Shown: in pieces, positions 11,725-22,030 of the stretch
Numbering within the stretch: position 1 is the stretch's first letter
Layout of the letters: every line of letters starts with the position of its first letter
Program-made: the position numbers and the translations under genes
Assembly: GCA_947683425.1 (NCBI GenBank)
Contig: CANTUQ010000059.1
Span: 124,001 to 188,000, forward strand
Direction: 5' to 3'
DNA: 64,000 nucleotides
Origin: Excoecaria cochinchinensis
Lineage: Eukaryota; Streptophyta; Magnoliopsida; Malpighiales; Euphorbiaceae
Notes under the pieces: model-generated
What the model was told of the DNA's origin: nothing
The model's input: only the letters and a program-made list of their open reading frames with translations
The model's database searches: none

Positions 11725-13282
11725 GACCGGCAGGCTCCCAGTAGCTATTCCGATCAGGTTTTCCTGAATTATTCGACCCGGATCCAAAATTTCACCACTT
11801 TTGGCGATTTCTCGATTTCGGCGATTTCCCATAGTATAATGCCTTCAGAAGCCCGTAAAGATTCGTCAGGTCACGACGAACCCAATCCTCGACGCATTGT
11901 GACCGGCAGGCTCCCAGTAGCTATTCCGATCAGGTTTTCCTGAATTATTCGACCCGGATCCAAAATTTCACCACTTTTGGCGATTCTCGATTTCGGCGAT
12001 TTCCCCTAGTATAATGCCTTCAGAAGCCCGCAAAAATTCGTCAGGTCACGACGAAGCCAATCCTCGACGCATTGTGACCGGCAGGCTCCCAGTAGCTATT
12101 CCGATCAGGTTTTCCTGAATTATTCGACCCGGATCCAAAATTTCACCACTTTTGGCGATTTCTCGATTTCGGCGATTTCCCCTAGTATAATGCCTTCAGA
12201 AGCCCGCAAAAATTCGTCAGGTCACGACGAAGCCAATCCTCGACGCATTGTGACCGGCAGGCTCCCAGTAGCTATTCCGATCAGGTTTTCCTGAATTATT
12301 CGACCCGGATCCAAAATTTCACCACTTTTGGCGATTTCTCGATTTCGGCGATTTCCCCTAGTATAATGCCTTCAGAAGCCCGCAAAAATTCGTCAGGTCA
12401 CGACGAAGCCAATCCTCGACGCATTGTGACCGGCAGGCTCCCAGTAGCTATTCCGATCTGGTTTTCCTGAATTATTCAACCCGGATCCAAAATTTCACCA
12501 CTTTTGGCGATTTCTCGATTTCGGCGATTTCCCCTAGTATAATGCCTTCAGAAGCCCGTAAAAATTCGTCAGGTCACGACGAAGCCAATCCTCGACGCAT
12601 TGTGACCGGCAGGCTCCCAGTAGCTATTCCGATCAGGTTTTCCTGAATTATTCGACCCGGATCCAAAATTTCACCACTTTTGGCGATTTCCCCTAGTATA
12701 ATGCCTTCAGAAGCCCGCAAAAATTCGTCAGGTCACGACGAAGCCAATCCTCGACGTATTGTGACCGGCAGGCTCCCAGTAGCTATTCCGATCAGGTTTT
12801 CCTGAATTATTCGACCCGGATCCAAAATTTCACCACTTTTGGCGATTTCGGCGATTTCCCCTAGTATAATGCCTTCAGAAGCCCGCAAAAATTCGTCAGG
12901 TCACGACGAAGCCAATCCTCGACGCATTGTGACCGGCAGGCTCCCAGTAGCTATTCCGATCAGGTTTTCCTGAATTATTCGACCCGGATCCAAAATTTCA
13001 CCACTTTTGGCGATTTCTCGATTTCGGCGATTTCCCCTAGTATAATGCCTTCAGAAGCCCGCAAAAATTCGTCAGGTCACGACGAAGCCAATCCTCGACG
13101 CATTGTGACCGGCAGGCTCCCAGTAGCTATTCCGATCAGGTTTTCCTGAATTATTCGACCCGGATCCAAAATTTCACCACTTTTGGCGATTTCTCGATTT
13201 CGGCGATTTCCCCTAGTATAATGCCTTCAGAAGCCCGCAAAAATTCGTCAGGTCACGACGAAGCCAATCCTCGACGCATTGT
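11725..13282. repeat. HOR copy 2: 9 monomers, 1558 bp
   Basis: It repeats the order of copy 1 (CCATAG and GAACCC, GGCGATTCTCG, GATCTGG/ATTCAACCC, 159-bp unit at 12604-12762, CGACGTATTG, 168-bp unit) but ends two monomers earlier and lacks the CACTTTGGCG deletion. The length, 9 x 176 minus 26, is exact. Since the shared markers sit in identical order, loss of two monomers by unequal exchange, or gain of two in copy 1, is the simplest reading. Confidence 0.92.
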
Positions 13283-14665
13283 GACCGGCAGGCTCCCAGT
13301 AGCTATTCCGATCAGGTTTTCCTGAATTATTCGACCCGGATCCAAAATTTCACCACTTTTGGCGATTTCTCGATTTCGGCGATTTCCCCTAGTATAATGC
13401 CTTCAGAAGCCCGTAAAGATTCGTCAGGTCACGACGAACCCAATCCTCGACGCATTGTGACCGGCAGGCTCCCAGTAGCTATTCCGATCAGGTTTTCCTG
13501 AATTATTCGACCCGGATCCAAAATTTCACCACTTTTGGCGATTTCTCGATTTCGGCGATTTCCCCTAGTATAATGCCTTCAGAAGCCCGCAAAAATTCGT
13601 CAGGTCACGACGAAGCCAATCCTCGACGCATTGTGACCGGCAGGCTCCCAGTAGCTATTCCGATCAGGTTTTCCTGAATTATTCGACCCGGATCCAAAAT
13701 TTCACCACTTTTGGCGATTTCTCGATTTCGGCGATTTCCCCTAGTATAATGCCTTCAGAAGCCCGCAAAAATTCGTCAGGTCACGACGAAGCCAATCCTC
13801 GACGCATTGTGACCGGCAGGCTCCCAGTAGCTATTCCGATCTGGTTTTCCTGAATTATTCAACCCGGATCCAAAATTTCACCACTTTTGGCGATTTCTCG
13901 ATTTCGGCGATTTCCCCTAGTATAATGCCTTCAGAAGCCCGTAAAAATTCGTCAGGTCACGACGAAGCCAATCCTCGACGCATTGTGACCGGCAGGCTCC
14001 CAGTAGCTATTCCGATCAGGTTTTCCTGAATTATTCGACCCGGATCCAAAATTTCACCACTTTTGGCGATTTCCCCTAGTATAATGCCTTCAGAAGCCCG
14101 CAAAAATTCGTCAGGTCACGACGAAGCCAATCCTCGACGTATTGTGACCGGCAGGCTCCCAGTAGCTATTCCGATCAGGTTTTCCTGAATTATTCGACCC
14201 GGATCCAAAATTTCACCACTTTTGGCGATTTCGGCGATTTCCCCTAGTATAATGCCTTCAGAAGCCCGCAAAAATTCGTCAGGTCACGACGAAGCCAATC
14301 CTCGACGCATTGTGACCGGCAGGCTCCCAGTAGCTATTCCGATCAGGTTTTCCTGAATTATTCGACCCGGATCCAAAATTTCACCACTTTTGGCGATTTC
14401 TCGATTTCGGCGATTTCCCCTAGTATAATGCCTTCAGAAGCCCGCAAAAATTCGTCAGGTCACGACGAAGCCAATCCTCGACGCATTGTGACCGGCAGGC
14501 TCCCAGTAGCTATTCCGATCAGGTTTTCCTGAATTATTCGACCCGGATCCAAAATTTCACCACTTTTGGCGATTTCTCGATTTCGGCGATTTCCCCTAGT
14601 ATAATGCCTTCAGAAGCCCGCAAAAATTCGTCAGGTCACGACGAAGCCAATCCTCGACGCATTGT
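13283..14665. repeat. HOR copy 3: 8 monomers, 1383 bp
   Basis: It has the same ordered markers (GTAAAGATT with GAACCC, GATCTGG/ATTCAACCC, 159-bp unit at 13987-14145, CGACGTATTG, 168-bp unit). CCATAG has reverted to CCCTAG and the GGCGATTCTCG deletion is absent. The length is 8 x 176 minus 25. A partial fourth copy starts at 14666 with the GTAAAGATT/GAACCC unit, after which the pattern is lost. Confidence 0.92.
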
Positions 14666-15880
14666 GACCGGCAGGCTCCCAGTAGCTATTCCGATCAGGT
14701 TTTCCTGAATTATTCGACCCGGATCCAAAATTTCACCACTTTTGGCGATTTCTCGATTTCGGCGATTTCCCCTAGTATAATGCCTTCAGAAGCCCGTAAA
14801 GATTCGTCAGGTCACGACGAACCCAATCCTCGACGCATTGTGACCGGCAGGCTCCCAGTAGCTATTCCGATCAGGTTTTCCTGAATTATTCGACCCGGAT
14901 CCAAAATTTCACCACTTTTGGCGATTTCTCGATTTCGGCGATTTCCCCTAGTATAATGCCTTCAGAAGCCCGCAAAAATTCGTCAGGTCACGACGAACCC
15001 AATCCTCGACGCATTGTGACCGGCAGGCTCCCAGTAGCTATTCCGATCAGGTTTTCCTGAATTATTCGACCCGGATCCAAAATTTCACCACTTTTGGCGA
15101 TTTCTCGATTTCGGCGATTTCCCCTAGTATAATGCCTTCAGAAGCCCGCAAAAATTCGTCAGGTCACGACGAAGCCAATCCTCGACGCATTGTGACCGGC
15201 AGGCTCCCAGTAGCTATTCCGATCAGGTTTTCCTGAATTATTCGACCCGGATCCAAAATTTCACCACTTTTGGCGATTTCTCGATTTCGGCGATTTCCCC
15301 TAGTATAATGCCTTCAGAAGCCCGCAAAAATTCGTCAGGTCACGACGAAGCCAATCCTCGACGCATTGTGACCGGAAGGCTCCCAGTAGCTATTCCGATC
15401 AGGTTTTCCTGAATTATTCGACCCGGATCCAAAATTTCACCACTTTTGGCGATTTCTCGATTTCGGCGATTTCCCCTAGTATAATGCCTTCAGAAGCCCG
15501 CAAAAATTCGTCAGGTCACGACGAAGCCAATCCTCTACGCATTGTGACCGGCAGGCTCCCAGTAGCTATTCCGATCAGGTTTTCCTGAATTATTCGACCC
15601 GGATCAAAAATTTCACCACTTTTGGTGATTTCTCGATTTCGGCGATTTCCCCTAGTATAATGCCTTCAGAAGCCCGTAAAAATTCGTCAGGTCACGACGA
15701 AGCCAATCCTCGACGCATTGTGACCGGCAGGCTCCCAGTAGCTATTCCGATCAGGTTTTCCTGAATTATTCGACCCGGATCAAAAATTTCACCACTTTTG
15801 GCGATTTCTCGATTTCGGCGATTTCCCCTAGTATAATGCCTTCAGAAGCCCGCAAAAATTCGTCAGGTCACGACGAAGCC
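14666..15880. repeat. Ordinary full-length units after the 8-mer HOR
   Basis: Seven units of exactly 176 bp. The first two carry GACGAACCCAATCC; the later ones carry scattered single changes (GACCGGAAGG near 15373, CCTCTACGC near 15534, GGATCA near 15603 and 15778, TTTTGGTGATT near 15625). No higher-order period is visible. Confidence 0.85.
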
Positions 15881-16046
15881 AATCCTCGACGCATTGTGAC
15901 CGGCAGGCTCCCAGTAGCTATTCCGATCAGGTTTCGGATCCACAAATCTTCCACCACTTTTAGGCGGATTTCCTCGATTTCGGCCGATTTCCCCTAGTAT
16001 AATGCCTTCAGAAGCCCGCAAAAATTCGTCAGGTCACGACGAAGCC
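15881..16046. other. Damaged 166-bp unit, probable assembly or consensus error
   Basis: Between about 15932 and 15990 the unit loses 17 bp after GATCAGGTTT, so the GAATTATTCGACC part is missing. Over the next 50 bp it then gains seven single bases, each an extra letter in otherwise normal sequence (for example GGATCCACAAATCTTCC, TTTTAGGCGGATTTCC and TCGGCCGATT). The result, 176 minus 17 plus 7, is 166 bp. No other unit of about 370 looks like this. Scattered one-base insertions are the signature of uncorrected long-read sequence, so I read it as a contig join or an unpolished patch. A genuinely mutated unit cannot be excluded. Confidence 0.75.
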
Positions 16047-16118
16047 AATCCTCGACGCATTGTGACCGGCAGGCTCCCAGTAGCTATTCCGATCAGGTTT
16101 TCCTGAATTATTCGACCC

Positions 16119-16124
16119 GGATCC
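16119..16124. other. BamHI site present once per monomer
   Basis: GGATCC lies at unit positions 73-78 in nearly all units, so BamHI would reduce most of the array to a 176-bp ladder with rungs at 93, 159, 167 and 168 bp. About 28 units have GGATCA and lose the site, for example near 3182, 4943, 8995, 15603, 31381, 40095, 49839 and 53531. Six consecutive units between about 60505 and 61390 lack it and should give one larger fragment. Confidence 0.9.
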
Positions 16125-16143
16125 AAAATTTCACCACTTTTGG

Positions 16144-16167
16144 CGATTTCTCGATTTCGGCGATTTC
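16144..16167. repeat. Internal CGATTTC triplet inside each monomer
   Basis: Each full unit holds three CGATTTC copies, at unit positions 98-104, 106-112 and 115-121, so the spacings are 8 and 9 bp. The outer two are also GGCGATTTC, a 9-bp direct repeat 17 bp apart. The three common short forms remove exactly one or two of these steps. The 168-bp form loses 8 bp, leaving GGCGATTTCGGCGATTT. The 167-bp form loses 9 bp, leaving CTCGATTTCCCC. The 159-bp form loses 17 bp, leaving GGCGATTTCCCC. I count about 37 units of the first kind, nine of the second and three of the third. Replication slippage or short-repeat recombination fits this exactly; that mechanism is inferred. Confidence 0.9.
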
Positions 16168-16200
16168 CCCTAGTATAATGCCTTCAGAAGCCCGCAAAAA

Positions 16201-16219
16201 TTCGTCAGGTCACGACGAA
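16201..16219. repeat. Short inverted repeat in each monomer (6-bp arms, 7-base centre)
   Basis: TTCGTC and its reverse complement GACGAA flank AGGTCAC at unit positions 155-173, so every canonical unit carries this dyad. The GTCAGATCAC subfamily changes only the centre and keeps both arms. Several minor subfamilies break an arm: TTCTTC (23761, 25160, 28479), TTGGTC (58.8-61.7 kb) and GAAGAA in place of GACGAA (near 430, 5925, 56238, 57977 and 63030). A weak hairpin or a dimeric protein-binding site is possible. Six base pairs is also within what chance allows in 176 bp, so I assign no function. Confidence 0.5.
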
Positions 16220-19200
16220 GCCAATCCTCGACGCATTGTGACCGGCAGGCTCCCAGTAGCTATTCCGATCAGGTTTTCCTGAATTATTCGACCCGGATCC
16301 AAAATTTCACCACTTTTGGCGATTTCTCGATTTCGGCGATTTCCCCTAGTATAATGCCTTCAGAAGCCCGCAAAAATTCGTCAGGTCACGACGAAGCCAA
16401 TCCTCGACGCATTGTGACCGGCAGGCTCCCAGTAGCTATTCCGATCAGGTTTTCCTGAATTATTCGACCCGGATCCAAAATTTCACCACTTTTGGCGATT
16501 TCTCGATTTCGGCGATTTCCCCTAGTATAATGCCTTCAGAAGCCCGCAAAAATTCGTCAGGTCACGACGAAGCCAATCCTCGACGCATTGTGACCGGCAG
16601 GCTCCCAGTAGCTATTCCGATCAGGTTTTCCTGAATTATTCGACCCGGATCCAAAATTTCACCACTTTTGGCGATTTCTCGATTTCGGCGATTTCCCCTA
16701 GTATAATGCCTTCAGAAGCCCGCAAAAATTCGTCAGGTCACGACGAAGCCAATCCTCGACGCATTGTGACCGGCAGGCTCCCAGTAGCTATTCCGATCAG
16801 GTTTTCCTGAATTATTCGACCCGGATCCAAAATTTCACCACTTTTGGCGATTTCTCGATTTCGGCGATTTCCCCTAGTATAATGCCTTCAGAAGCCCGCA
16901 AAAATTCGTCAGGTCACGACGAAGCCAATCCTCGACGCATTGTGACCGGCAGGCTCCCAGTAGCTATTCCGATCAGGTTTTCCTGAATTATTCGACCCGG
17001 ATCCAAAATTTCACCACTTTTGGCGATTTCTCGATTTCGGCGATTTCCCCTAGTATAATGCCTTCAGAAGCCCGCAAAAATTCGTCAGGTCACGACGAAG
17101 CCAATCCTCGACGCATTGTGACCGGCAGGCTCCCAGTAGCTATTCCGATCAGGTTTTCCTGAATTATTCGACCCGGATCCAAAATTTCACCACTTTTGGC
17201 GATTTCTCGATTTCGGCGATTTCCCCTAGTATAATGCCTTCAGAAGCCCGCAAAAATTCGTCAGGTCACGACGAAGCCAATCCTCGACGCATTGTGACCG
17301 GCAGGCTCCCAGTAGCTATTCCGATCAGGTTTTCCTGAATTATTCGACCCGGATCCAAAATTTCACCACTTTTGGCGATTTCTCGATTTCGGCGATTTCC
17401 CCTAGTATAATGCCTTCAGAAGCCCGCAAAAATTCGTCAGGTCACGACGAAGCCAATCCTCGACGCATTGTGACCGGCAGGCTCCCAGTAGCTATTCCGA
17501 TCAGGTTTTCCTGAATTATTCGACCCGGATCCAAAATTTCACCACTTTTGGCGATTTCTCGATTTCGGCGATTTCCCCTAGTATAATGCCTTCAGAAGCC
17601 CGCAAAAATTCGTCAGGTCACGACGAAGCCAATCCTCGACGCATTGTGACCGGCAGGCTCCCAGTAGCTATTCCGATCAGGTTTTCCTGAATTATTCGAC
17701 CCGGATCCAAAATTTCACCACTTTTGGCGATTTCTCGATTTCGGCGATTTCCCCTAGTATAATGCCTTCAGAAGCCCGCAAAAATTCGTCAGGTCACGAC
17801 GAAGCCAATCCTCGACGCATTGTGACCGGCAGGCTCCCAGTAGCTATTCCGATCAGGTTTTCCTGAATTATTCGACCCGGATCCAAAATTTCACCACTTT
17901 TGGCGATTTCTCGATTTCGGCGATTTCCCCTAGTATAATGCCTTCAGAAGCCCGCAAAAATTCGTCAGGTCACGACGAAGCCAATCCTCGACGCATTGTG
18001 ACCGGCAGGCTCCCAGTAGCTATTCCGATCAGGTTTTCCTGAATTATTCGACCCGGATCCAAAATTTCACCACTTTTGGCGATTTCTCGATTTCGGCGAT
18101 TTCCCCTAGTATAATGCCTTCAGAAGCCCGCAAAAATTCGTCAGGTCACGACGAAGCCAATCCTCGACGCATTGTGACCGGCAGGCTCCCAGTAGCTATT
18201 CCGATCAGGTTTTCCTGAATTATTCGACCCGGATCCAAAATTTCACCACTTTTGGCGATTTCTCGATTTCGGCGATTTCCCCTAGTATAATGCCTTCAGA
18301 AGCCCGCAAAAATTCGTCAGGTCACGACGAAGCCAATCCTCGACGCATTGTGACCGGCAGGCTCCCAGTAGCTATTCCGATCAGGTTTTCCTGAATTATT
18401 CGACCCGGATCCAAAATTTCACCACTTTTGGCGATTTCTCGATTTCGGCGATTTCCCCTAGTATAATGCCTTCAGAAGCCCGCAAAAATTCGTCAGGTCA
18501 CGACGAAGCCAATCCTCGACGCATTGTGACCGGCAGGCTCCCAGTAGCTATTCCGATCAGGTTTTCCTGAATTATTCGACCCGGATCCAAAATTTCACCA
18601 CTTTTGGCGATTTCTCGATTTCGGCGATTTCCCCTAGTATAATGCCTTCAGAAGCCCGCAAAAATTCGTCAGGTCACGACGAAGCCAATCCTCGACGCAT
18701 TGTGACCGGCAGGCTCCCAGTAGCTATTCCGATCAGGTTTTCCTGAATTATTCGACCCGGATCCAAAATTTCACCACTTTTGGCGATTTCTCGATTTCGG
18801 CGATTTCCCCTAGTATAATGCCTTCAGAAGCCCGCAAAAATTCGTCAGGTCACGACGAAGCCAATCCTCGACGCATTGTGACCGGCAGGCTCCCAGTAGC
18901 TATTCCGATCAGGTTTTCCTGAATTATTCGACCCGGATCCAAAATTTCACCACTTTTGGCGATTTCTCGATTTCGGCGATTTCCCCTAGTATAATGCCTT
19001 CAGAAGCCCGCAAAAATTCGTCAGGTCACGACGAAGCCAATCCTCGACGCATTGTGACCGGCAGGCTCCCAGTAGCTATTCCGATCAGGTTTTCCTGAAT
19101 TATTCGACCCGGATCCAAAATTTCACCACTTTTGGCGATTTCTCGATTTCGGCGATTTCCCCTAGTATAATGCCTTCAGAAGCCCGCAAAAATTCGTCAG

Positions 19201-22030
19201 GTCACGACGAAGCCAATCCTCGACGCATTGTGACCGGCAGGCTCCCAGTAGCTATTCCGATCAGGTTTTCCTGAATTATTCGACCCGGATCCAAAATTTC
19301 ACCACTTTTGGCGATTTCTCGATTTCGGCGATTTCCCCTAGTATAATGCCTTCAGAAGCCCGCAAAAATTCGTCAGGTCACGACGAAGCCAATCCTCGAC
19401 GCATTGTGACCGGCAGGCTCCCAGTAGCTATTCCGATCAGGTTTTCCTGAATTATTCGACCCGGATCCAAAATTTCACCACTTTTGGCGATTTCTCGATT
19501 TCGGCGATTTCCCCTAGTATAATGCCTTCAGAAGCCCGCAAAAATTCGTCAGGTCACGACGAAGCCAATCCTCGACGCATTGTGACCGGCAGGCTCCCAG
19601 TAGCTATTCCGATCAGGTTTTCCTGAATTATTCGACCCGGATCCAAAATTTCACCACTTTTGGCGATTTCTCGATTTCGGCGATTTCCCCTAGTATAATG
19701 CCTTCAGAAGCCCGCAAAAATTCGTCAGGTCACGACGAAGCCAATCCTCGACGCATTGTGACCGGCAGGCTCCCAGTAGCTATTCCGATCAGGTTTTCCT
19801 GAATTATTCGACCCGGATCCAAAATTTCACCACTTTTGGCGATTTCTCGATTTCGGCGATTTCCCCTAGTATAATGCCTTCAGAAGCCCGCAAAAATTCG
19901 TCAGGTCACGACGAAGCCAATCCTCGACGCATTGTGACCGGCAGGCTCCCAGTAGCTATTCCGATCAGGTTTTCCTGAATTATTCGACCCGGATCCAAAA
20001 TTTCACCACTTTTGGCGATTTCTCGATTTCGGCGATTTCCCCTAGTATAATGCCTTCAGAAGCCCGCAAAAATTCGTCAGGTCACGACGAAGCCAATCCT
20101 CGACGCATTGTGACCGGCAGGCTCCCAGTAGCTATTCCGATCAGGTTTTCCTGAATTATTCGACCCGGATCCAAAATTTCACCACTTTTGGCGATTTCTC
20201 GATTTCGGCGATTTCCCCTAGTATAATGCCTTCAGAAGCCCGCAAAAATTCGTCAGGTCACGACGAAGCCAATCCTCGACGCATTGTGACCGGCAGGCTC
20301 CCAGTAGCTATTCCGATCAGGTTTTCCTGAATTATTCGACCCGGATCCAAAATTTCACCACTTTTGGCGATTTCTCGATTTCGGCGATTTCCCCTAGTAT
20401 AATGCCTTCAGAAGCCCGCAAAAATTCGTCAGGTCACGACGAAGCCAATCCTCGACGCATTGTGACCGGCAGGCTCCCAGTAGCTATTCCGATCAGGTTT
20501 TCCTGAATTATTCGACCCGGATCCAAAATTTCACCACTTTTGGCGATTTCTCGATTTCGGCGATTTCCCCTAGTATAATGCCTTCAGAAGCCCGCAAAAA
20601 TTCGTCAGGTCACGACGAAGCCAATCCTCGACGCATTGTGACCGGCAGGCTCCCAGTAGCTATTCCGATCAGGTTTTCCTGAATTATTCGACCCGGATCC
20701 AAAATTTCACCACTTTTGGCGATTTCTCGATTTCGGCGATTTCCCCTAGTATAATGCCTTCAGAAGCCCGCAAAAATTCGTCAGGTCACGACGAAGCCAA
20801 TCCTCGACGCATTGTGACCGGCAGGCTCCCAGTAGCTATTCCGATCAGGTTTTCCTGAATTATTCGACCCGGATCCAAAATTTCACCACTTTTGGCGATT
20901 TCTCGATTTCGGCGATTTCCCCTAGTATAATGCCTTCAGAAGCCCGCAAAAATTCGTCAGGTCACGACGAAGCCAATCCTCGACGCATTGTGACCGGCAG
21001 GCTCCCAGTAGCTATTCCGATCAGGTTTTCCTGAATTATTCGACCCGGATCCAAAATTTCACCACTTTTGGCGATTTCTCGATTTCGGCGATTTCCCCTA
21101 GTATAATGCCTTCAGAAGCCCGCAAAAATTCGTCAGGTCACGACGAAGCCAATCCTCGACGCATTGTGACCGGCAGGCTCCCAGTAGCTATTCCGATCAG
21201 GTTTTCCTGAATTATTCGACCCGGATCCAAAATTTCACCACTTTTGGCGATTTCTCGATTTCGGCGATTTCCCCTAGTATAATGCCTTCAGAAGCCCGCA
21301 AAAATTCGTCAGGTCACGACGAAGCCAATCCTCGACGCATTGTGACCGGCAGGCTCCCAGTAGCTATTCCGATCAGGTTTTCCTGAATTATTCGACCCGG
21401 ATCCAAAATTTCACCACTTTTGGCGATTTCTCGATTTCGGCGATTTCCCCTAGTATAATGCCTTCAGAAGCCCGCAAAAATTCGTCAGGTCACGACGAAG
21501 CCAATCCTCGACGCATTGTGACCGGCAGGCTCCCAGTAGCTATTCCGATCAGGTTTTCCTGAATTATTCGACCCGGATCCAAAATTTCACCACTTTTGGC
21601 GATTTCTCGATTTCGGCGATTTCCCCTAGTATAATGCCTTCAGAAGCCCGCAAAAATTCGTCAGGTCACGACGAAGCCAATCCTCGACGCATTGTGACCG
21701 GCAGGCTCCCAGTAGCTATTCCGATCAGGTTTTCCTGAATTATTCGACCCGGATCCAAAATTTCACCACTTTTGGCGATTTCTCGATTTCGGCGATTTCC
21801 CCTAGTATAATGCCTTCAGAAGCCCGCAAAAATTCGTCAGGTCACGACGAAGCCAATCCTCGACGCATTGTGACCGGCAGGCTCCCAGTAGCTATTCCGA
21901 TCAGGTTTTCCTGAATTATTCGACCCGGATCCAAAATTTCACCACTTTTGGCGATTTCTCGATTTCGGCGATTTCCCCTAGTATAATGCCTTCAGAAGCC
22001 CGCAAAAATTCGTCAGGTCACGACGAAGCC

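Larger units (their letters stand above)
16047..16222. repeat. Reference monomer (canonical 176-bp unit)
   Basis: This is a clean canonical unit, starting at AATCCTCGACG and ending at ACGACGAAGCC, used here as the ruler for within-unit positions. It has 51 C and 35 G (48.9% GC) and 14 CpGs, against about 10 expected from base content. Landmarks: GACCGG at 18-23, BamHI GGATCC at 73-78, A-tract AAAATTT at 79-85, three CGATTTC copies at 98-121, CTAGTATAATG at 124-134, a second A-tract AAAAATT at 150-156, and a TTCGTC/GACGAA dyad at 155-173. Three linked positions split the subfamilies: CGCAAAAATT, CGTAAAAATT or CGTAAAGATT, combined with GTCAGGTCAC or GTCAGATCAC. I do not recognise this family from known satellites. 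Confidence 0.95.
16047..22030. repeat. Homogenised tract: 34 consecutive identical 176-bp units
   Basis: The tract is exactly 34 x 176 bp (5984 bp), and I find no base difference between units by eye. The next unit has one change (CCAATAGCTA at 22064), and the tract starts directly after the damaged unit. All units are of the CGCAAAAATT/GTCAGGTCAC type. In neighbouring regions each unit or two carries a change, so this tract stands out sharply. It may be a recent amplification, or a stretch filled by an assembler or polisher that collapsed real variation to the consensus. Confidence 0.9.

Noticed and set aside
15928..15995. Insertion of a small mobile element in the 166-bp unit
   Set aside because: All bases are monomer sequence with single extra letters and one internal loss; nothing foreign is inserted. 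An error or damaged unit explains it better.
16098..16130. tRNA-like internal promoter (B box resembling GGGTCGAATAA on the minus strand)
   Set aside because: Only a partial match, with no convincing A box upstream at proper distance and no cloverleaf. A tRNA-derived origin is not supported.
16170..16180. TATAAT-like motif (CTAGTATAATG) resembling a bacterial -10 box or a TATA element in every unit
   Set aside because: There is no suitable -35 sequence at the right distance, and the array looks eukaryotic. The motif is simply part of the repeat; transcription of the satellite is possible but not shown.
16047..16222. CENP-B box (TTCG....A..CGGG) in the monomer
   Set aside because: I checked the TTCG sites on both strands; none has the required A and CGGG at the right spacing. 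The closest, ATTCGACCCGG, does not fit.
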